Notes: generated from the sequence alone by a model not told the origin. Counted from the stretch's first letter, positions 25,050-34,810 are shown. The stretch is 43,460 nt of DNA from an uncultured Cytophaga sp. (GCF_937863595.1 NZ_CALMGQ010000093.1:1-43460), one strand, 5' to 3'. A program made the numbers and translations.

Positions 25050-25583
25050 TTATAATGGTCGCTTCATTATCTCTCCTGTAATAAACCCATTTCTTAAATT
25101 GTTTTTATTTGAAAGGAATTGTAGCAAGGGATGTTTCTTTTTATTTGTTAATGAATAAGGCGTTAAATGTTCGTCTTCAATTTCTTTTGATTTCTTTTCT
25201 TTAAATAACGATTTGCTAGGGTCTATATCGTTATCCGTATTTTTGTAAAACGCTTCTCTAACAATTTCTTTTGGTTTAGTTCCATCTAATTCTTCTAATA
25301 ATTGGCGCATTTCCTCCGCTTTATTGTATTTACTTTGGTAACGTTTAGACGCTTTTTTAGTGGTCGATTGATAGGAACTTGTCGGTGCGGTATACGAACT
25401 TACCGGTATTGTAGGAAGTTTTGTTATTGGCTTTGAATAGGCTTTTGGTCTATTACTTTCTGAATTATAAGCTGGAGCTGGAGCAGGATTGGCGTTTTTA
25501 TTCTTTTTAAAAGAATCTTTCAATTGTGTATAAATGTAAAAACCAATCGCTACAACCCAAAAAAGAATCTTAATATTTTCCAT
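25050..25583 (-). CDS. Hypothetical single-pass membrane protein
   Basis: A 177-residue protein with one N-terminal membrane segment (about residues 5-21, ILFWVVAIGFYIYTQL), followed by a Lys-rich, Pro/Ala/Ser/Thr-rich stretch (residues about 25-80) that looks disordered, and a charged C-terminal part (MRQLLEELDGTKPKEIVREAF). The pattern 'I..VA..YY/YIYTQLK....K' with a disordered linker is common in small Bacteroidota proteins next to smc or other divergently transcribed housekeeping genes. No function can be assigned. It is transcribed away from smc across a 158-base spacer. Confidence 0.65.
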   Translation of the reverse strand: MENIKILFWVVAIGFYIYTQLKDSFKKNKNANPAPAPAYNSESNRPKAYSKPITKLPTIPVSSYTAPTSSYQSTTKKASKRYQSKYNKAEEMRQLLEELDGTKPKEIVREAFYKNTDNDIDPSKSLFKEKKSKEIEDEHLTPYSLTNKKKHPLLQFLSNKNNLRNGFITGEIMKRPL

Positions 25584-25741
25584 ATCAGTAGATTATAAAT
25601 ATATCATCAATATACGAATAAAATAAGTGATACGCATTTTTGTGCATAAAACTGTTGATAAACGGGTATAATGGGGGCAGTATCTCCCCTACAAATATCT
25701 TATTTTTAAGAGATTAAATATATATAATTGAAGGGAAATCC

Positions 25742-28700
25742 ATGCAATTAAGTAAGTTAGAAATAAAGGGATTTAAGAGTTTTGGTGATAAAGTAGTCAT
25801 TAATTTTGATGAGGGTATTACGGGTATTGTTGGGCCAAACGGTTGTGGCAAGTCAAACGTTGTGGATGCAATACGTTGGGTATTGGGTGAGCAACGTACG
25901 CGTGCTTTGCGTTCGGACAAAATGGAAAGCGTAATTTTTAACGGTACTAAAAACCGTAAGCCACAACAAATGGCAGAGGTTTCGTTGTCGTTTAACAATA
26001 CCAAAAATTTACTTCCTACGGAATATTCTCAGGTTACTATTACCCGTCGTTATTACCGTACAGGCGATAGTGAATATCTGTTAAATGGCGTAACCTGTCG
26101 TTTGAAAGATATCAATGACTTGTTTTTAGATACAGGTATTGGTTCCGATTCGTATGCCATTATTGAATTGAAAATGGTAGATGATATTTTGAATGATAAA
26201 GATGGCTCTCGTCGAGAATTGTTTGAAGAAGCTGCTGGTATTTCAAAATTCAAAATGCGCAAAAAACAAACGCTGAAGAAATTAGAAGAAACAGATAAAG
26301 ATTTAGAGCGTGTTGAGGATTTACTTTTTGAAATCAATAAAAATTTAAAGTCGCTAGAAAAGCAGGCAAAACAAACGGAGAAGTATTACGAAATTAAAGA
26401 AGAGTATAAAACAGTAAGTATTGATTTAGCTAAAGTGAGTGTGCAATCTCAACACGAAGAGATTTTAAACACAAACAAACAGCTGGATGAACAAACTGAT
26501 TTGCGTACAAATTACAATTCTCAAATAAACGAAAAGGAAAGTGATGTTGAGCGTATAAAGTTAGAGATGGTTAATAAAGAAAAATTATTAGCCGACAGAC
26601 AAAAAACGTTGAATGAACATGTGAATTTAATACGTTCATTTGAAAGTGATAAGAAAATAAAAAATGAACGTCTTCGTTTTTTAAATGATAAAAGTAAATC
26701 ATTAACAGATCAAATTGAATTAGATAAGCAAAGCAACGATAGAGCTTCTTTTAGTTTAGAAAGTCTTACGCAGGAAAAAGAATCTGCAGAAAAGATTTTT
26801 GAAGAAATCTCATTAAAAGTTGAGAAATTAAAACAAGAATACGAAGAGCAAAAAGAAAAAAATAAAGTTGTTCAAGACGAAGTTGCGAATGCGAGCAATG
26901 CATACAAACATAAGCAAGAGGCGGTATATCAAGCAACGAAACACCTCGAAATTTTAGCGATACAATTATCTGCATTAAAACAAGAATTAGAAAAAACTGC
27001 GAGCGATACGTCTACTCATTCGGCAAACATTTCTGAATTCGAAACTAAAGCTGCTGAAGTAAAACGTAACCTTGATTTTAAATTAGCAGAATTAGAATCC
27101 ATTCAAGCTGAAGAGTTACGCATACAAGAAGAAGTTGTTTTACTTGAAAAAGAGATAGAACAAATACGCGATCAATTAACTAAGGCGAACCGTAAATTAG
27201 ATTCAAAACAAAATGAATTTAATTTAACAAAATCAATGGTTGAGAACTTGGAAGGTTTCCCGGATGCAATTAAATTTTTGAAGAAGAATGCATCTTGGGG
27301 AAAAGACACTCCTCTCCTTTCAGATATATTAACCTGCGATGAATCGTATCGTTTGTGTATTGAAAATTACTTGGAATCGTTCATGAACTACTATGTAGTA
27401 GAGAACGAAGCACAAGCAATACAAGCAGTAAATTTATTAAGCGATGCTGCAAAAGGAAAAGCCAATTTCTTTGTACAAGCCCGTTTTAATAATTTTCAAT
27501 CTTCACCAAAGAATACATTTGAAGGGTGCATTGCGGCATTGGATATTGTTGAATACGACACCAAATACAAAGGTTTAATTCAATATATTTTAGATGGTGT
27601 ATATATTATCACAGGTAACCAAGACATTATTCCGAATGATCCACAATCTGTATTTATTACACAAAATGGTAAGCTAGCGAAGCGTAAATACAGCATTTCT
27701 GGTGGTTCTGTTGGTTTGTTTGAAGGCAAGCGAATTGGTAGAGCTAAGAATATGGAAAAGCTTGAAGTAGATATCAAACAAATTACAGACGAAATTGAAG
27801 ACATTCGTTTGATATTAGATTCGAAGTTAAAGCAATTCTATTTATTGAAAGAAAATACGAAGAAATCTGAAATTGAAGAAGTTCGTAGAGAAATCAATTT
27901 AATCAATAGTGAATATATTACTTTAAAAACGAAGCAAGAACAGCTGGCTGCAATGCTTTCTGATAACAGCCTTCGTAAAGAAGATGTATTAGATAAAATT
28001 GCTAAGATTCAAGAAGAAATTGAAATAAATACCCCTCTTGCTCAAACAGGTAAAGAAGAACTTGAAAGTTATGAAGAGCGTTTAAATTTATTAAACGATG
28101 AGTTGAGTTTACATACTACACAGTTAAGTAATAAATCGGCTGTTTACAACCAAGAAAACATTGGTTTTCATCAGCAGCAAAACAGAGTAAATAGTTTGGA
28201 ACAAGAAATTGGTTACAAACAAACTACGTTTGATCAAAGCAAAGAACGCATTACTAAAAACCATGAAGAGTTAGAAATAGCTAACGGAGAAATTCGTCAG
28301 ATGGTTGACAGTGCCGATGTAAGCGAAGATGAATTGATCAACTTCTATAAAGAAAAAGAAAGCATAGAATTGGGCGTACATGAAGCAGAGAAAGATTACT
28401 ACAGTACTCGTGTACGTATTGATGAAGTTGAAAAAGAAGTGAAAGAAGTTCGTCGTATGCGTGAAGATTGTGATGCAGCTTTATTGGCATTACAAAACCG
28501 TGTTACGGAAACAAAACTTGGATTGAGTTCTATCAAAGAACGATTGAATGTGGAATTTAATTTAGATTTAGATGCGATTCTTGCAAATCAAGATTTCGAA
28601 GAGGTACTCTTATCTGAAAATGAATTAAAAGAAAAAGTTATTAAAATAAAAAATAGTCTGGATAAACTAGGACCTATCAATCCTATGGCTATGGAGGCGT

Positions 28701-29278
28701 ATCAAGAGATTAAAGAACGCCATGTGTTTATCACAACGCAAAAAGAAGATTTAGCTAAATCAAAAGAATCTTTGATGCAAACGATTGGCGAAATTGATGC
28801 TGTAGCTAAAGCAACATTCTTAGATGCGTTCGAAAAGATTAGAGATAATTTTATTCGTGTATTCCGTTCCTTGTTTACGGATGAAGATACCTGTGATTTA
28901 AAATTGGTTGATCCTGAAAATCCATTGGATTCTGCAATTGAGATAATGGCGAAGCCTAAGGGTAAACGTCCGTTATCCATCAATCAATTATCAGGTGGCG
29001 AGAAAACATTGACAGCAATCTCTCTCCTATTTGCAATCTACTTGATCAAGCCAGCACCGTTCTGTATATTTGATGAGGTTGATGCACCTTTGGATGATGC
29101 AAACATTGATAAATTCAATAACATCATTCGTGAGTTTTCAGGTGAATCTCAGTTCATTATTGTAACACACAATAAGAGAACAATGGCTAGTACGGATATC
29201 ATCTACGGTATTACCATGGTTGAGCAAGGTGTATCAAGACTAGTGCCGGTGGATTTGCGTTCATTAAATGAAGCCTAA
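25742..29278 (+). CDS. smc: Chromosome segregation protein SMC
   Basis: A 1178-residue SMC ATPase, the core of the condensin-like complex that organises and segregates the chromosome. The N-terminal head has LEIKGFKSFGDKVVINF, Walker A GPNGCGKSNVVDAIRWVLGE (Lys37) and the Q-loop region. A long coiled coil (about residues 165-500) leads to the hinge domain (about 505-670, GFPDAIKFLKKN to SISGGSVGLFEG), and a second coiled coil returns to the C-terminal head. That head carries the ABC signature LSGGEKTLTAISLLFA, Walker B FCIFDEVDAPLDDAN and the H-loop FIIVTHNKRTM. Length is standard. The kleisin ScpA and ScpB are not in this window. A bidirectional-looking terminator follows the stop. Confidence 0.98.
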   Translation: MQLSKLEIKGFKSFGDKVVINFDEGITGIVGPNGCGKSNVVDAIRWVLGEQRTRALRSDKMESVIFNGTKNRKPQQMAEVSLSFNNTKNLLPTEYSQVTITRRYYRTGDSEYLLNGVTCRLKDINDLFLDTGIGSDSYAIIELKMVDDILNDKDGSRRELFEEAAGISKFKMRKKQTLKKLEETDKDLERVEDLLFEINKNLKSLEKQAKQTEKYYEIKEEYKTVSIDLAKVSVQSQHEEILNTNKQLDEQTDLRTNYNSQINEKESDVERIKLEMVNKEKLLADRQKTLNEHVNLIRSFESDKKIKNERLRFLNDKSKSLTDQIELDKQSNDRASFSLESLTQEKESAEKIFEEISLKVEKLKQEYEEQKEKNKVVQDEVANASNAYKHKQEAVYQATKHLEILAIQLSALKQELEKTASDTSTHSANISEFETKAAEVKRNLDFKLAELESIQAEELRIQEEVVLLEKEIEQIRDQLTKANRKLDSKQNEFNLTKSMVENLEGFPDAIKFLKKNASWGKDTPLLSDILTCDESYRLCIENYLESFMNYYVVENEAQAIQAVNLLSDAAKGKANFFVQARFNNFQSSPKNTFEGCIAALDIVEYDTKYKGLIQYILDGVYIITGNQDIIPNDPQSVFITQNGKLAKRKYSISGGSVGLFEGKRIGRAKNMEKLEVDIKQITDEIEDIRLILDSKLKQFYLLKENTKKSEIEEVRREINLINSEYITLKTKQEQLAAMLSDNSLRKEDVLDKIAKIQEEIEINTPLAQTGKEELESYEERLNLLNDELSLHTTQLSNKSAVYNQENIGFHQQQNRVNSLEQEIGYKQTTFDQSKERITKNHEELEIANGEIRQMVDSADVSEDELINFYKEKESIELGVHEAEKDYYSTRVRIDEVEKEVKEVRRMREDCDAALLALQNRVTETKLGLSSIKERLNVEFNLDLDAILANQDFEEVLLSENELKEKVIKIKNSLDKLGPINPMAMEAYQEIKERHVFITTQKEDLAKSKESLMQTIGEIDAVAKATFLDAFEKIRDNFIRVFRSLFTDEDTCDLKLVDPENPLDSAIEIMAKPKGKRPLSINQLSGGEKTLTAISLLFAIYLIKPAPFCIFDEVDAPLDDANIDKFNNIIREFSGESQFIIVTHNKRTMASTDIIYGITMVEQGVSRLVPVDLRSLNEA

Positions 29279-29293
29279 CACATTCTATTAAGT

Positions 29294-29338
29294 AAAATGA
29301 AGAAGCCTCCCGCAATTAACAGGAGGCTTCTTCATTTT
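29294..29338. terminator. Terminator between convergent smc and the ACP-phosphodiesterase-like gene
   Basis: A 17-bp perfect stem (29294-29310 with 29322-29338) with an 11-base loop; core GAAGCCTCC/GGAGGCTTC, with AAAATG and CATTTT at the ends. It starts 16 bases after the smc stop and ends 17 bases before the end of the convergent gene, so it probably serves both. Confidence 0.9.
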
Positions 29339-29354
29339 GTATCTGTATTAATTT

Positions 29355-29939
29355 TTAATGTGTGTTTTTATAGTTTCCAGCAGCTTCAACCAATGATGGG
29401 AAGAAGTCGTTAAAACATTCTTGAAATTCAGCATAATGTTTTTTTAATACTTCTGTTGCATCTTCCATGTGCGATACAAAAGCTGCTCTTCTGGACATTC
29501 CTTTAAATACCTGTTCCATACCATGGAAATATGCATAATTAGAAAGCCAATCTTGCTTCGTCATATAGGGTAAGATTTCTTGCAATCGATCTGGAAGTAT
29601 GGATTTATTTGTATCAAGAATTGCATATACTGATTGGGAAAACGCTTCTAAAGGGACATTAGAAAAATGATTCCAGTCTTTCGCTAAAAAGTGATCCATA
29701 TAAATATCAATTACAACTGCATTGTATTTGCCAAAATAGGGCGCAATTATTTTTTTTGCTTCTAAAATAGTGGGATGGGTATCGGTATAGGTATCAATAA
29801 AACGATGAAACTTTATTCCTTCTTGTATCTCTGAACTATAGATTAGGATTTCTTTTCCTTTTACAGAATCAGCAATAAAGTTACCTATCATTGATTGTTG
29901 GTCACTTCCCGATAAATAAATATGTGCTAAAAAATTCAT
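29355..29939 (-). CDS. ACP phosphodiesterase-like protein (AcpH/DUF479 family)
   Basis: A 194-residue cytoplasmic protein of the AcpH family (PF04336). In E. coli the enzyme removes the 4'-phosphopantetheine group from acyl carrier protein. The family start MNFLAHIYLSG and the segments MIGNFIADSVKGKE, EGIKFHRFIDTYTDTHP, YNAVVIDIYMDHFLAKDW and RRAAFVSHMEDATEVL match, with HD-domain-like His and Asp residues (HRFID, DIYMDHF) conserved. Length matches E. coli AcpH (about 190 residues). The start codon abuts the stop of the upstream outer-membrane protein gene with no gap, so it is the last gene of the hslV operon. Confidence 0.85.
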   Translation of the reverse strand: MNFLAHIYLSGSDQQSMIGNFIADSVKGKEILIYSSEIQEGIKFHRFIDTYTDTHPTILEAKKIIAPYFGKYNAVVIDIYMDHFLAKDWNHFSNVPLEAFSQSVYAILDTNKSILPDRLQEILPYMTKQDWLSNYAYFHGMEQVFKGMSRRAAFVSHMEDATEVLKKHYAEFQECFNDFFPSLVEAAGNYKNTH

Positions 29940-30470
29940 CTATTCGTACATATTAATTTGTTCAATCTTTTTAGGGTAATTCCTAAATAAATTAATTCCG
30001 AAACCAAACTCAAAATACGGTGATACCGTAGAACTGGATGCATATCCTGGAGTTGTTTTACTTCTTGTTTCTACACCCAATTGCAACTCAGAGAAAAAAC
30101 GTGTACCCATATAATACTTCAATCCTATTAATGCTGAAATGGATGTATAGTCTGTTGTAGCATAGGCAAATTTCTTTTCTGTACCTTTTACATAATATAC
30201 AGAAGCAAGCCAAAATACATTATAAAACGACTTGGATAATGGGAATAACTCCTGAGTAATACCTAGACCGTTGTACTTATAGCCAGGCGCTAATCTTAAG
30301 CTAGTACCTCTATATCGAATATCAAATGTTGGTATAGGTGCAAACGATGCTCCGCCAATACCAACGAAGGTGCCTATATTAAATTTTCTTCGAACTGGTT
30401 TGTCTGATTGACCGTAGGAAAAATAAGTGATGCTTATAAAAACAATTATTAAACTAATACTTCGAATCAT
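29940..30470 (-). CDS. Hypothetical outer-membrane protein
   Basis: A 176-residue exported protein with a signal peptide (SLIIVFISITYFSYGQ, cleavage near residue 20) and a mature part rich in amphipathic beta strands: KFNIGTFVGIGGASFAP, IRYRGTSLRLAPGYKYNG, SVYYVKGTEK, ALIGLKYYMGTRFFSELQLG and YFEFGFGINLF. That suggests a small outer-membrane barrel of unknown function. It follows the ArsC-like gene by 15 bases and abuts the ACP-phosphodiesterase-like gene, so it is expressed with them. No enzymatic motif is visible. Confidence 0.7.
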   Translation of the reverse strand: MIRSISLIIVFISITYFSYGQSDKPVRRKFNIGTFVGIGGASFAPIPTFDIRYRGTSLRLAPGYKYNGLGITQELFPLSKSFYNVFWLASVYYVKGTEKKFAYATTDYTSISALIGLKYYMGTRFFSELQLGVETRSKTTPGYASSSTVSPYFEFGFGINLFRNYPKKIEQINMYE

Positions 30471-30485
30471 AAAAATATAGGTAGG

Positions 30486-30824
30486 TTATAATTTATTTAC
30501 GGTCGTTTCATCGCGGGCGATACATGCACTATTGTCTTTTACAACAATTGGACGTTCTATCAAAACTGGATTTTCAACCAATATTTTAATCCACTCTGAA
30601 TCTGTATAGTTTCCGTTTTTATACTTTTCAATATATATAGATTCTTTCTTTCTAACGATATCTATGGGTTTAAGTTTTAATAAACTCAACAGCTCTTTTA
30701 ATTCTTTTTCTGATGGAGTATTTTTTAAATATTCAACCACTTTTATCTTTTCGCTTTTGGCTTCTAAATGAGCCAATGCTGTTCTGCTTTTTTGGCAACG
30801 TGGGTTGTGGTATATCGTAATCAT
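30486..30824 (-). CDS. ArsC-family thioredoxin-fold protein (YfgD/arsenate reductase type)
   Basis: A 112-residue thioredoxin-fold protein of the ArsC/Spx superfamily. The N-terminus [17 protein letters not shown] carries the active-site Cys of glutaredoxin-linked arsenate reductases (Cys9), followed by [19 protein letters not shown] and the conserved [15 protein letters not shown] region with Arg and cis-Pro. The family includes true arsenate reductases and YfgD-like proteins of unclear substrate. No ars operon genes (pump or ArsR) lie nearby, so a housekeeping YfgD-type role is more likely than arsenic resistance. Its ATG overlaps the hslV stop by four bases. Confidence 0.85.
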   Translation of the reverse strand: MITIYHNPRCQKSRTALAHLEAKSEKIKVVEYLKNTPSEKELKELLSLLKLKPIDIVRKKESIYIEKYKNGNYTDSEWIKILVENPVLIERPIVVKDNSACIARDETTVNKL

Positions 30825-31363
30825 TCGGACACTGTTTCTATAATGAAATTATGATTCGTGTAAATACAAATATCCGCTGCAATTGAAAGGCTTTCCTTAA
30901 CCATTTCTGGGGCAGATAAATGTGTAGCATGTTTTTTTAAAGCTGCCGCAGCAGATTGTGCATACATACTTCCTGAACCAATAGATAAGATGTCGTTGTC
31001 TGGTTCAATTACATCTCCCGTACCAGAAATTAGAAGTAAATCGTCCTTATTTACCACAATCATCATTGCTTCTAATTTACGTAAATAGCGATCCGTTCTC
31101 CAATCTTTGGCCAATTCAATTGCAGCACGTTTCATATTGCCATGATACATGGTTAGTTTTTCATCAAAACGTTCCAACAATGTAAACGCATCTGCAGTAG
31201 AGCCTGCAAAGCCGCACAATACTTTGCCATCCATTAATTTACGAACCTTTTTTACATGGTCTTTTACTACTGTATGGCCTAATGTCGCTTGGCCATCTGC
31301 ACCAATAGATATTTGTCCATTATGTCTAATTGCTACGACGGTAGTTGCGTGTATTTTTTCCAT
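30821..31363 (-). CDS. hslV: ATP-dependent protease peptidase subunit HslV
   Basis: The peptidase subunit of the HslVU (ClpYQ) protease, a Thr-nucleophile, proteasome-like cytoplasmic enzyme that forms a double hexamer capped by the HslU unfoldase. Motifs: [20 protein letters not shown] with the catalytic Thr at position 7 preceded by a short propeptide (MEKIHA), [19 protein letters not shown] [37 protein letters not shown] and [18 protein letters not shown]. Length 180 is normal. It heads a four-gene operon. HslU is not within this window, unlike E. coli where hslV and hslU are adjacent. Confidence 0.97.
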   Translation of the reverse strand: MEKIHATTVVAIRHNGQISIGADGQATLGHTVVKDHVKKVRKLMDGKVLCGFAGSTADAFTLLERFDEKLTMYHGNMKRAAIELAKDWRTDRYLRKLEAMMIVVNKDDLLLISGTGDVIEPDNDILSIGSGSMYAQSAAAALKKHATHLSAPEMVKESLSIAADICIYTNHNFIIETVSE

Positions 31364-31503
31364 TTTTATTCAAATTTTACCTTAAAATACACTATTTAGA
31401 TGGTATTAAAAACCGTTCTTAGGATTCAATTATATGTCTTTGTGGATTACTATTCCCGAAGTTTCCATTATTTTTACCAATTATTTCATTTACAATAACA
31501 TTC

Positions 31504-32745
31504 ATGAGAAGAGTCGTAGTTACAGGTATTGGAGCACTTACACCCATTGGAAATACAGTAGAAGAATTTTGGAATAATTTAATAGCTGGCAAAAGCGGTT
31601 CTGCACCGATTACTTATTTTAATACAGAAAAATTTAAAACAAAATTTGCCTGTGAAATTAAAAATTACAACCCCCTAAATTATTTTGAAAAAGGGGAAGC
31701 GCGAAAATATGATTTGTTTACACAATATGCATTGATCACTGTTAATGAAGCCATACAACATGCAAATATAGATTTCAATACATTAAATAGAGATCGAATT
31801 GGTGTTATTTGGGGTTCAGGAAATGGTGGTATTTTAACCACACAAGAACAAATTATGGAGTACGCCAAAGGTGATGGTACTCCCCGATTCAATCCTTATT
31901 TTGTACCTAAAATATTAGTAGATATTGCATCTGGCGTTATATCCATCAAACATGGTTTGCGTGGTATTAATTATACAACTGTATCTGCGTGCGCGTCTTC
32001 TACTACTTCTGTAATCGATGCTTTTAATTATATTCGATGGAACAAAGCAGACATGATTATTACTGGTGGTTCAGACGCTCCTATTAATGAAAGTTTGATT
32101 GGTGGTTTTGGCGCGTTGAAAGCATTGTCTACCCAAAACGAACATCCTGAATCTGCTTCTCGTCCTTTTGATCCGAAAAGAGACGGATTTGTAATGGGTG
32201 AAGGCGCAGGTGCTCTTATTCTGGAAGAATACGAACATGCTGTGAAACGTGGCGCTACTATTTTATGTGAAGTAATTGGTGGTGGTATGTGTGCAGACGC
32301 CTATCATTTAACGGGTTCGCACCCGGATGGGGATGGTGCGTATATGGGAATGAAATTAACGTTGGAAGATGCCGGAATTGAAGCATCCGATGTGGATTAC
32401 ATCAACCCACATGCAACCTCTACTCCAATAGGTGACCAAAGTGAATTGAAAGCGATACAACGTTTGTTTGGCGACCATTCAAATGCTTCAATCAGTGCAT
32501 CTAAATCTATGACCGGACACTTACTTGGTGCTGCAGGTGCTATTGAAGCTATCGTCTGTATTCAAGCTGTACAACATGACATTGTACCTCATACCATCAA
32601 CACGACAGAGATTGCTGATGGATATGACAAATTAAATCTTGTATTAAATCAGGCAATAAAAAAAGAAATCAACGTTGCTATAAGTAATACGTTTGGATTC
32701 GGCGGACATATTGCTGCATTAATGGTAAAGAAATTTAAAGCTTAA
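31504..32745 (+). CDS. fabF: 3-oxoacyl-ACP synthase II (FabF type)
   Basis: A 413-residue beta-ketoacyl-ACP synthase that elongates acyl chains by condensing acyl-ACP with malonyl-ACP. The Cys-His-His triad is visible: Cys163 in VSACASSTTSV, a His in YINPHATSTPIGDQSE (near 304) and a His in SKSMTGHLLGAAGAIEA (near 341). RRVVVTGIGALTPIGN opens the protein and NTFGFGGHIAALMV closes it, as in FabF. There is no acpP or rnc gene beside it, so it may be a second FabF paralogue rather than the housekeeping copy, but this cannot be decided from this window. It has its own 140-base spacer upstream. Confidence 0.93.
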   Translation: MRRVVVTGIGALTPIGNTVEEFWNNLIAGKSGSAPITYFNTEKFKTKFACEIKNYNPLNYFEKGEARKYDLFTQYALITVNEAIQHANIDFNTLNRDRIGVIWGSGNGGILTTQEQIMEYAKGDGTPRFNPYFVPKILVDIASGVISIKHGLRGINYTTVSACASSTTSVIDAFNYIRWNKADMIITGGSDAPINESLIGGFGALKALSTQNEHPESASRPFDPKRDGFVMGEGAGALILEEYEHAVKRGATILCEVIGGGMCADAYHLTGSHPDGDGAYMGMKLTLEDAGIEASDVDYINPHATSTPIGDQSELKAIQRLFGDHSNASISASKSMTGHLLGAAGAIEAIVCIQAVQHDIVPHTINTTEIADGYDKLNLVLNQAIKKEINVAISNTFGFGGHIAALMVKKFKA

Positions 32746-32820
32746 AACTGGGGATTATAATTTAAAATTAAGTAGCTTAAAGAGAATTGAGAACTCATTG
32801 CATTAATATTTAACAGAATT

Positions 32821-34404
32821 ATGAAGAAGGCTCTCCTAGTACTTATTTCAACAATCGTTTGTTCGTATGTTTTTGCACAAGATTCTAGCAGAGTTAATTT
32901 AGGTCCTAATGTGAATACCGAATTTGATGATATAGGTCCCATTATATCGCCAGATGGTAAGGTATTGTATTATGTTATTGAAGGGCATCCTTCTAATACA
33001 AAGTCTAAATATTATTCTGATGCGGAAGATATCTGGTTTTCTGAATTGGATTCAAATGGAAATTGGACGAGATCTAAACGTATGTCGGATCCTTTTAATG
33101 TTCGGCGATATAACAGTATAGAAAGTATCAGTACGGATGGTAATATTGCCTATATACGCGGGGCATATGTAGATGGGGAATATACGGGCAGTGGCTTTTC
33201 CTATGTATTGAAAACAAAAATAGGTTGGAGTGAGCCAGAGCAAATGAACATTGATAAATACGAAGCCATGAGCTTGGGTAGTTACTCTTCTTTTTGGATG
33301 TGTGCCGATGGGAAAACAATTCTCTTAGCATTTTCTAAATACCAACCACAACAAGAAAATTCAGATTATGATGCAGATGGCAACCTAAAACTTCCACGCA
33401 GTAAATTGAATGATTTATATGTGTGCTTCAAGATAGGTCCGAATCATTGGTCTGCACCGATGTATCTAAAAACTATCAATTCTAAAAAGTATACAGAATC
33501 TACTCCATTTTTAGCTTCTGACAATGCAACCCTATACTACTCTTCTAATCGACCTGGTGGTTATGGTGATCGGGATATTTGGATGACTAAACGTTTGGAT
33601 GATACTTGGAAAAAATGGTCTATACCCATCAACCTGGGGGGCAATGTAAATACGAATGGTTGGGATGCGTATTATACTATGGATGCTAAAGGGGAATATG
33701 CGTATATGGTTAGCGATAAAGGAGGCTACGGTGAAAGTGATATTGTACGCATAAAATTAGCGAATGTAGATAGACCCAATCCTGTAGTTTTGATTCGTGG
33801 AAAGGTGCTTAATGCAAATACCAATGAACCCGTATCTGCCCGTATCACTTACCAATCCTTACTTACAGGGAAAGAAATTGGTCAAGCTGTATCGGATCCA
33901 TTAACGGGAGCCTATAGAATTACCTTACCTTACGGTGTACAATATAGTTTTAGTGCACATGGCACAAACTTAATTCCTATTTCAAATAATATTGATTTAA
34001 CAACAATTGACGAATACAAAGAGATTACGCAAGATCTGTTTTTAGCTCCCATTAAAATTGGTCAAACAATTAAATTGAATAATATTTTCTTTGATATGAG
34101 CAAAGCTGTATTACGAGACGAGTCTTTTGTTGAGTTGGATAAGTTGTATACCATCCTAATTGATAATCCGGCGATGACAATAGAAATTGATGGTCATACA
34201 GATAACGTAGGTAATCCGGAAGCAAATCAACAATTATCTATTGATCGTGCTAATGCAGTTAAAAATTATTTAATTGTAAAAGGAATCAAACAAAATCGCA
34301 TCACTGCAAGTGGTTTTGGAGGGTCAAAACCAGTTGCTAGTAATACAACGGAGGAAACGAAGAAGTTGAATCGAAGGGTTGAGTTTACGATTTTAACTTT
34401 ATAG
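32821..34404 (+). CDS. PD40-carboxypeptidase-like-OmpA domain outer-membrane protein
   Basis: A 527-residue exported protein. A signal peptide (LVLISTIVCSYVFAQ) is followed by PD40/TolB-like beta-propeller repeats (IGPIISPDGKVLYYVIEG; FLASDNATLYYSSNRPGG; DIWMTKRLDD) to about residue 315. A CarboxypepD_reg-like domain follows (about 322-400, LIRGKVLNANTNEPVSARI), then an OmpA C-terminal peptidoglycan-binding domain (about 410-527: IFFDMSKAVLRDES, IEIDGHTDNVGNPEANQQLS, RANAVKNYLIVKGI, LNRRVEFTIL). This resembles the T9SS-associated protein PorE minus its N-terminal TPR region. A link to peptidoglycan and the outer membrane is secure; a T9SS link is an inference. Confidence 0.9.
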   Translation: MKKALLVLISTIVCSYVFAQDSSRVNLGPNVNTEFDDIGPIISPDGKVLYYVIEGHPSNTKSKYYSDAEDIWFSELDSNGNWTRSKRMSDPFNVRRYNSIESISTDGNIAYIRGAYVDGEYTGSGFSYVLKTKIGWSEPEQMNIDKYEAMSLGSYSSFWMCADGKTILLAFSKYQPQQENSDYDADGNLKLPRSKLNDLYVCFKIGPNHWSAPMYLKTINSKKYTESTPFLASDNATLYYSSNRPGGYGDRDIWMTKRLDDTWKKWSIPINLGGNVNTNGWDAYYTMDAKGEYAYMVSDKGGYGESDIVRIKLANVDRPNPVVLIRGKVLNANTNEPVSARITYQSLLTGKEIGQAVSDPLTGAYRITLPYGVQYSFSAHGTNLIPISNNIDLTTIDEYKEITQDLFLAPIKIGQTIKLNNIFFDMSKAVLRDESFVELDKLYTILIDNPAMTIEIDGHTDNVGNPEANQQLSIDRANAVKNYLIVKGIKQNRITASGFGGSKPVASNTTEETKKLNRRVEFTILTL

Positions 34405-34553
34405 ATAACGTGTACAGTAGTCAGAAGAATTAATACGTATAGAGTATTGATTACGTAGCACAAAAGAATAATTAGAATTCGAGATAGAATTAATGGAAAG
34501 TGAACAATGATCCGGTAGAAATACAGTGAACAATACATTTAAATTATAATAGT

Positions 34554-34754
34554 ATGCCTTACGTGAATATAAAGATTACCGATGAAGGTGTTACTGCAGC
34601 ACAAAAAGCAGAATTGATACAAGGTGTTACCGATTTATTGGTGAAAGTATTGAATAAGAATCCACAAACAACTGTTGTAGTGATTGATGAAATCAATACA
34701 GATAATTGGGGAATTGGTGGGGAAACGGTGACGGAGAAAAGAAAGAAGAAGTAG
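34554..34754 (+). CDS. 4-oxalocrotonate tautomerase family protein
   Basis: A 66-residue tautomerase-superfamily protein. MPYVNIKITDEGVTAAQKAE gives the catalytic Pro directly after the initiator Met, and ITDLL-like GVTDLLVKVLNKNPQTTVVVIDEINTDNWGIGG contains the expected core (the DEINTDNWGIGG turn matches the 4-OT consensus 'E.....NWG.GG'). Such proteins form homohexamers and isomerise enol/keto acids; the natural substrate here is unknown. Length is exactly that of the family. The Lys/Arg-rich C-terminal tail (EKRKKK) is common. It sits alone between the OmpA-type and DsrE-like genes. Confidence 0.92.
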   Translation: MPYVNIKITDEGVTAAQKAELIQGVTDLLVKVLNKNPQTTVVVIDEINTDNWGIGGETVTEKRKKK

Positions 34755-34810
34755 AAGAAAGTACTGAGTACTTAGTACAAAGTATGAAAAGAGATTAGTG
34801 ATAAGTAATC

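Noticed and set aside
25667..25672. TATAAT hexamer upstream of smc as a sigma-70 -10 box
   Set aside because: No -35 at proper spacing (a TTGATA lies only about eight bases away) and Bacteroidota use a different consensus.
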